The notes under the pieces are model-generated. The model did not search any database and was not told where the DNA came from. It saw only the letters and a program-made list of their open reading frames with translations. Below are positions 58,055-64,000 of a stretch of 64,000 bases of DNA, in pieces. This DNA is from Valencia hispanica (lineage: Eukaryota; Chordata; Actinopteri; Cyprinodontiformes; Valenciidae). Where the stretch lies: assembly GCA_963556495.2 (NCBI GenBank), contig OY747702.1, forward strand, positions 50,634,286 through 50,698,285. The letters are read 5' to 3'. Every line of letters begins with the position of its first letter. Within the stretch, counting starts at the first letter, position 1. Made by a program: the position numbers and the translations under genes.

Positions 58055-58067
58055 GCACACATAAAAA
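58008..58067. repeat. 60-bp perfect palindrome around (TA)16
   Basis: Arm TTTTTATGTGTGCG (58008-58021), (TA)16 (58022-58053), then the exact complement CGCACACATAAAAA (58054-58067). Confidence 0.95.
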
Positions 58068-60504
58068 AACATATTAAGAAAAAAAATATAATATTTTTAG
58101 CATAAAATATTTGCTCTATAAACTGTTTCCATTCATTCTCTGTTGAATACTTAACAGAGCAGAATTAATTTGTCACGGCGAGTTCAGGAGGGGGATGCCA
58201 GTGCACATTTATGGCAGGCTGGAAAAACCAAAGTATCTTCATCTAAAGAAAAAGTGTTGGAATAGGTTGCTAAAGGTGAGATCAGACTTCAAAAGCAAAA
58301 AGAGGGTAGAGACCCCAGACAGCCTTGAAATCATTTGAAATTTCAATTAAAAAAAACATTTCATCAAGATATATGATACCGAAACAAAGCTCGATAAACA
58401 AGGAAAACAGTGCAGCAAACATAGTGCATTCCATATGGTGCATTCCTCAAAAAAAGGGTGTTTTATTGTAATGTATTTTTTATGAGCAGGTTCTGTGTTC
58501 AATAACAAAAAAAAAAAAACATTCAAAGTTGCTATGTCAAATCTGCAAAACAAGCTAACTTAAAACTTTCATGCCCTTCAACAACGTTCTAGCATATTAT
58601 AGCTATACATATTTTGTGGAGATTAAAATAAAAAAATAATTAAGTGGTTCTGTCGCATTTGTCTAAAAACCTCAGCCAATAACATGGCTCGGTGCAGAAT
58701 CAACAATTGGACTATCCGGTTGTCTGTCTCACGGGACAGGCGTCCCCGGGTCCTCCACTTATTACACGCTCCCGCATTTTGCGACAGAACACCACTGGTG
58801 TGAGAGGTTCTCCACTCAGTAATGTCAGAGAAGGAGAAACAGTCGTCTCCTACCACTTCAACTTTAGGACAAACTAACAGAGTCCCAAAAAGTATGTTTT
58901 GCGGTCTCTTGTTTACTGTGGCAATGCACGCTCCCATATCAGGGAGGTGTGGCCTAGGGATGATTGCTGACGGTAGGGGAGTGAGTTCTGTGACTGTGTT
59001 TTGCAGATTCGGTATAGCAGCTTTAAGAAACATTTGCACTTCATATTATATGTTAATATGATTGTGTATATGTAGATTACGACAAGCATTACAAAATAAA
59101 TGAAATGAACCCTTATCATTTCTTTATGTATTTACAAATAATAAAAGCTAAGTGTTAAGAATTGCCAACATTACCAGACTAAACCCTTTATTTAAAACAT
59201 TTAATGGAGAGTGTAACATTTCCATGAAACGTAGGAATTAATTGAATTGAATAATTGCGTGCATTATTTATGAGTTTGGTTTTAACATTTATACATTTAG
59301 ATATTCACATTATCAACATAGTTACACTTAATAAAAATAAAAGGATTGAAGGAAATTTAAGTATGTTTGCTGTACAAAGTTGAAACATTGACACAGCCAG
59401 GCACAGCATTGATCAATGAAACATTTCTATAAACACTTATTCAGCAAAAAATGTAGCAAACATACCTATCTACCTTTTTATGGAGTGCATTTACCAGCTT
59501 AAATGCATGCATGATTTTTTTTAATACATGAAACGGTTTGTAAACTAGAATGATTAATTTGGAACCAGTGATTCTTCAATGGATCTTGGATCTTGTGGAC
59601 TAATCTTCGCAGCTCTCGTTGCATGTAAAAAATAAAAAGCTGTGAGATATTAGAAACTAATAGCTATATTTCTTAGTATTTTATGCATTCAAATATTAAA
59701 GAATCACGTTTGCCAATGAGTGAACAATACTATATGTGTGAAAATTTTACCAAGTGTCAAACCAGCAGATGTATAAATAAACTATGAAGTTCTGCTGCTT
59801 TTATTGAATTTTAATGTATGACAGCCATATTAGATTTTAAGTTAGACGTTTTTGAGAAACATCTGATTTCCAAAGTCACAATTTTACCATCAAACATTTC
59901 CAATGCGTTTTTTTACTACTCAAAACTCTGAAAGTGTTTAGAATACAACAGGAATGCCATGCTAGTAAAAACTGACGAAATACTTTTTTTCTAATCTCAA
60001 TTTGAACAAATAAAAGAACATTTTTAGATTAACATCAAAATGTCTGATTTTAGTTACATTTTCCCATCATGCCCTTTTTTCCTGATTCCTAACAAGTCAA
60101 TGTCCACTATATAAAACACTTTCAAAAATCAAAAGGCTAGATTTGTTTATGCTACACATTTAGAAGCAAAAGACAAAAAAATGTACCTCACAATACAAGT
60201 AAAAATTTCTAAATGAGCAATAAAGAAGTTGGAAAAAAATAAATTCAGAATAAATTCATATAAAACGGTAGAAGGAATAGACATAACAGCATACACAACA
60301 TGTAATGCAAAAGGGAACCTGTAGATAGAGGTGAGTCTAAAGTAGTATTTTGACGATCTCTGCAATCTAAGCTGGGTTAATGAATACATTCACTATTTTA
60401 CAGAGTTGGAAAAACAACTTATTTTCACCTGCTCCTGTTCTCAGTCTCAGAGATTATCTTTTATAGATAATGTGAACATCACTCTCTTATATAATTCTTA
60501 GTTC
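58068..60504. other. Unassigned stretch with overlapping frames at 58.6-59.1 kb
   Basis: 58623-59039 (minus, 138 codons) and two plus-strand frames overlap in a less AT-rich island (58680-59000). The minus frame includes GRLSRETDNRIVQLLILHRA and EVFRQMRQNHLI, which I cannot assign. The rest is AT-rich. Confidence 0.4.
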
Positions 60505-60800
60505 AATTCAATGCAGTTGATTTAAATAGCGGCAATTTACAACACACCATCTCAAGGCACTTCACAAAAACCTATATTCAATCCAATCATGCATACTGTA
60601 CATTCCAATTGGTTCCAGTTATCAAACAATGCTGTAATGTTCAGTTCATTATTCAAATTACTGAATAATGAAGGAAACATTGAATGAAATAATGAATTAA
60701 AGTTTTCTATCTAAGGAAACAGATTGCATCTCATCTTTGACTTGCAGAATTCACACCACCTTAACAAAGGTGTAGCGACAGTAGACAGTCCCTTGCATTG
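60505..60800 (-). mobile_element. L2-type LINE 3' UTR, diverged copy
   Basis: The plus strand reads TCAATTCAATGCAGTTGATT, AATAGCGGCAATTTACAACA and CACCATCTCAAGGCACTTCA, parallel to 45880-45940 and 62470-62530 but much more diverged, with a different continuation. Confidence 0.6.
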
Positions 60801-62020
60801 TGTCGCTGACTAGTTGACCCCTTGGGACATTTCATCCCAAAAAAAATTCTTGAAGCGGTTGTGTCCTCAAATGAAGATAAGTAAGGCATTTAAATCATGC
60901 ATCAGCATCAGGATGTTGCACATTAAGGTCCCATGTGCACACAGAAAGACTAAAAGCAGAGTGAGAAAAGTACTCTTTTTCCTTTTTTTTTACCTCAGGC
61001 TTTCTGGAGCAGATGCATTTACTAAAGATTGGAACATTTTCACAAATAGTGCCTGCAACAGTGACAGTTACGTAGAGGTGGGAATATTCAGGGACTGACG
61101 GCTTCTGCAATCAGCTCACCTTTGATGAGTCACTCTGGTAATACTGTCGGACGTGTAATTTCTTCTGCCTCACAGAAAGGTAGTTTCAGAACAACCGGGC
61201 CCATGACAGGATTTGGCCCAACGAAGCTGGGTGTCAGTCATTATAGTTGCTGCTCTTTGGGTCTAATCAGAGTCAACTTAATAGCTCATTTCATACTGGT
61301 ACCCATTAACGGAACGAGTCTCCGAAGGCGGGTTTCTGTGAAGAACTAGCACAAAAAAGTTTGTCTATTTTAAAGGCATTATCTTCTTTTGTACTGGATT
61401 CAGCTTTCTTAAAATAATACTTTAGTAAAATCCTGAAATGTCAAAAAGGCCTTTGAACATTGTAAAAATATCAGTTTTATAACTCCATTGTGTGTCTGTG
61501 GGACTAATTAAGGTTGCTGCCTGCTGATTGCCCAGCAAAATCAAAGCAGAGCTGCAGGTCAAAAGGTCAGGTTTATACAAGAGCTACAAAATTTCTTTTC
61601 ACTGCGTGTGTGAGTGTTTATGTTCGGCCATGCTTTCTGAGAAAGGCCTTCAGTTTCTGTGACATTTGTAAAACGGGTTTAAGTTCCACATCTGGAAAAT
61701 CTGTTTGAAACTCATCACGCACTTTAAAAACAAGAAACAAGAGTAGAAAGGGAGAAACAACCCTTACTGCTTCTTTAGTTATAGCCTAGCTGCTTTAAAG
61801 TCAATAGCCAAAATCAGAATCAGAGTTAGAATTAGAATTTAAACTGAATACACCTCTTTCTCATATACACTTTAGTTTTTATATTGCTTACATATTTTTG
61901 TAGAGCGTGTACTAAATTTAATACTGATTACTTTGTTTAAATAAATAAAAAACTCAAGTGACTGAGTTTTATAAAACATAGAATCTAACTGGGTTTGTTG
62001 TCATTGTTAGTTTGTCCTTT
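60801..62020. other. Unassigned stretch
   Basis: 60990-61345 is somewhat less AT-rich and has a few short open frames (94 codons at 60814-61098, plus). Nothing recognised and no repeat signature. Confidence 0.4.
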
Positions 62021-62101
62021 TACTCCCCTAATCATTTAAAGCACCTTGAATTGCCTTGTTGTTAGAAGTGTGCTATACAACTAAAGTTGCCTTGCTTGCC
62101 T
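62021..62101 (+). mobile_element. LINE 3' tail, second copy
   Basis: TTTAAAGCACCTTGAATTGC and GAAGTGTGCTATACAACTAA followed by GTTGCCTTGC, the same ending as at 23880-23942. Confidence 0.55.
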
Positions 62102-62459
62102 TTTACTCATTAGTTTTTACTTTTAAGGTTGCCACACAACCTATATGTGAGTTTATGCAAGTATTTTTAAACAAAAATAAAATGTTTCTGATAATACGGG
62201 ACAATTTGGAAAATAGCATCTTTAAATGTTGAATTAACAGACTGTGATGTAGAGGTGACCTGTCCAGAGTATACTCCCCCCATGACTGCTGGAGATAGAA
62301 TTCCTCTCCATTTAAATAGGAGTTTCAGAAGGAGAGAATCCTGCAAGTCAATGACTCAATGCAATCAGTTAGATTGCCTATGATAGAAAACTTTTTAACC
62401 AATTTGAAATCTAAACTGAACTTGACTGCATTGATTGAAACTTGGATTAGGGTTGGGAA

Positions 62460-64000
62460 TTAAATTAAATTCAATTAAGTTTATTTATATAGCGCCAATT
62501 CACAACAGATGTCATTTCAAGGCACTTAACAAGAAGTCATTTCAATACATTTATACTAACATTCCAATCAGTTAAAAAGTTTCCAATTTAAGGAATCCCA
62601 GCAGATTGCGTCAGTCATTGGCGTGAGGTTGGGCAGACTTTCCAACCACAGCAATCCTTCAGCAATCCCTCATACTGAGCAGGCATGTGGCAACGGTGGA
62701 GAGGAAAAACTCCCCTTTAACAGGAAGAAACCTCCAACAGAACGAGGCTCAGTAGGAGCGGCCATTTGCCACGACCGTCTGGGGGTTTGAGAAGACAGAG
62801 CAGAGACACAGAAGGAACAGAAGATCTGGTGTAAGAGAACTTTCTATGTTACAGAAAGTAAAAAGTTGATAACAGGACACAGTGGATGTTCAGTTACTGG
62901 GAGCATCATCCCAGTCGATGCCCCCCGTCCAACAGGGCATTGCAGCCAAGCAGGATACCAGACCAGGTGTATCTTCGATGGAGAGAAAAACACTGAGAGA
63001 ACACAAAGTTAACAGTCGAAATAACAGAATGACCTGTAATACAACTGGAGAGTCGTAGGAGAAAAGGAAGTAGCAGAGTGAAGAAAATTGGTAAGTCTGT
63101 CCTCCAGCAGTCTAAGCCTATATTAGCATAACTACAGAGCTAGCTCAGGATGACCTTAGCTACTCTAACTATAAGCTTTATCAAAAAGGAAAGTTTTAAG
63201 CCTGGCCTTAAAAGTAAACAGAGTGTCTGCCTCACGGACTAAAACTGGGAGCTGGTTCCACAGGAGAGGAGCCTGATAACTAAAAGATCTGCCTCCCATT
63301 CTACTTTTAGAAATCCTAGGAACTACAAGTAAACCTGCAGTCTGAGAGTGAAGTGCTCTGTTGGGAACATATGAAACAATTAGATCTCTGATGTATGATG
63401 GAGCTTGATTATTAAGGGCTTTGTATGTAAGAAGAAGGATCTTAAATTATATTCTGGATTTAACAGGGAGCCAATGAAGGGAAGCTAAAACAGGAGAAAT
63501 GTGATCTCTCTTTTTAATATTCATCAGAACTCTTGCTGCCACATTTTGGATCAACTGAATTCTTTTAATGGCATTTTGTGGACTTCCTTATAGTAAAGAA
63601 TTACAGTAGTCCTGCCTTGAGGTAACAAATGCATGGACTAGTTTCTCAGCATCACTCCTGGACAGGATGTTTCTAATTTTAGCAATATTCCGGAGGTGAA
63701 AGAAATAAATCCTAGAAACTTGTTTAATATGGGATTTAAATGTCAAGTCTTAGTCAAAAATAATGACGAGGTTCTTTACGTTATTACTGGGGGCCAATTT
63801 AATGCCATCCAGATGAAGTGATTGACTAATCAGTTTCTTTTTTAGAACTTCTGGTCCAAAGACAGCAACTTCTGTCTTGTCAGAATTTAAAAGCAAAAAG
63901 TTTAGTGTCATCCATGTTTTTATGTCTTCCAAACATGCCTGTAATCTACCTTACTGACTGGGTTCATCAGGATTTATGGATAAATATAGTTGTGTATCAT
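62460..64000 (-). mobile_element. Second L2-type LINE copy, cut by window edge
   Basis: Collinear with 45871-47420 over its whole visible length, starting with the same 3' UTR (GCGCCAATTCACAACAGATG). Small differences are a missing 12-bp stretch near 62633 (GGGCCCCGTTGATGCAGACT in the first copy) and many point changes. Confidence 0.9.
63178..64000 (-). pseudogene. L2-type reverse transcriptase C-terminal part, decayed
   Basis: Corresponds to the last part of the frame at 46586-47420. Only short pieces stay open, for example MEDIKTWMTLNFLLLNSDKT followed by EVAVFGPEVL at 63932-63840, against MTLNFLLLISDKTEVAVFGP in the intact copy. Frameshifts and stops break the rest. The catalytic part lies beyond the window. 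Confidence 0.85.

Noticed and set aside
57865..58062. Ile-Tyr-rich minus-strand frame
   Set aside because: It is a translation of the TA microsatellite and palindrome. The same applies to Ile-Tyr frames at 586-789, 15403-15612 and 39916-40060.

Overview
The window reads as nuclear DNA of a ray-finned (teleost) fish. It is AT-rich and has no compact genes or operons. It is packed with repeat families typical of teleosts: several Tc1/mariner lineages, hAT, PIF/Harbinger and TTAA-target (Kolobok-like) DNA elements, Rex1/Babar-, L2- and L1-type LINEs, RTE-like pieces and a tRNA-derived SINE. I find no convincing host exon, so it is probably intergenic or a large intron. The order or species cannot be fixed from the sequence alone.

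Layout. 1-713: 3' side of an internally deleted Tc1 element, next to a (TA)n tract. 714-10215: mostly unassigned AT-rich DNA with LINE scraps (4.7, 6.0 and 6.9 kb). 10216-10956: a sibling of the first Tc1 with a different internal deletion. 13316-14894: a nearly intact Tc1 whose transposase has one stop. 15307-17240: a hAT-type element (8-bp target duplication) holding a long inverted repeat around three to four 174-bp tandem units. 17999-18645: a TTAA-target element. 18.7-24.9 kb: LINE tails, an old Tc1 fossil and unassigned DNA. 24909-27127: a hAT element carrying a nested PIF/Harbinger element (25806-26549).

28949-30767 is a broken Rex1/Babar LINE. It is followed in the same orientation by a 5'-truncated L1 (30768-35425) whose 3' part is several kilobases of G-rich DNA, split by a Tc1 (32425-33818). 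37-40 kb holds Tc1 fossils, one split by a TTAA element with a 286-bp palindrome. 42924-43832 is another hAT element and 44712-44903 a SINE. 45871-48055 is an L2-type LINE with a 488-codon open reverse transcriptase frame on the minus strand. It abuts the poly(A) end of a long L1 (48056 to about 55930, minus strand) with the same GC-rich 3' region. The last 8 kb is mostly unassigned, with a 60-bp perfect palindrome at 58 kb and a second, decayed L2 copy from 62460 to the edge.

The genes do not form a pathway. Each belongs to a selfish element: DDE transposases for cut-and-paste elements, or endonuclease/reverse transcriptase for LINEs. Nearly all are broken; the L2 reverse transcriptase frame is the only long clean one. 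The most unusual structures are the hAT element with its fold-back and tandem-repeat core, the GC-rich L1 3' region, and two same-direction LINE-LINE junctions.
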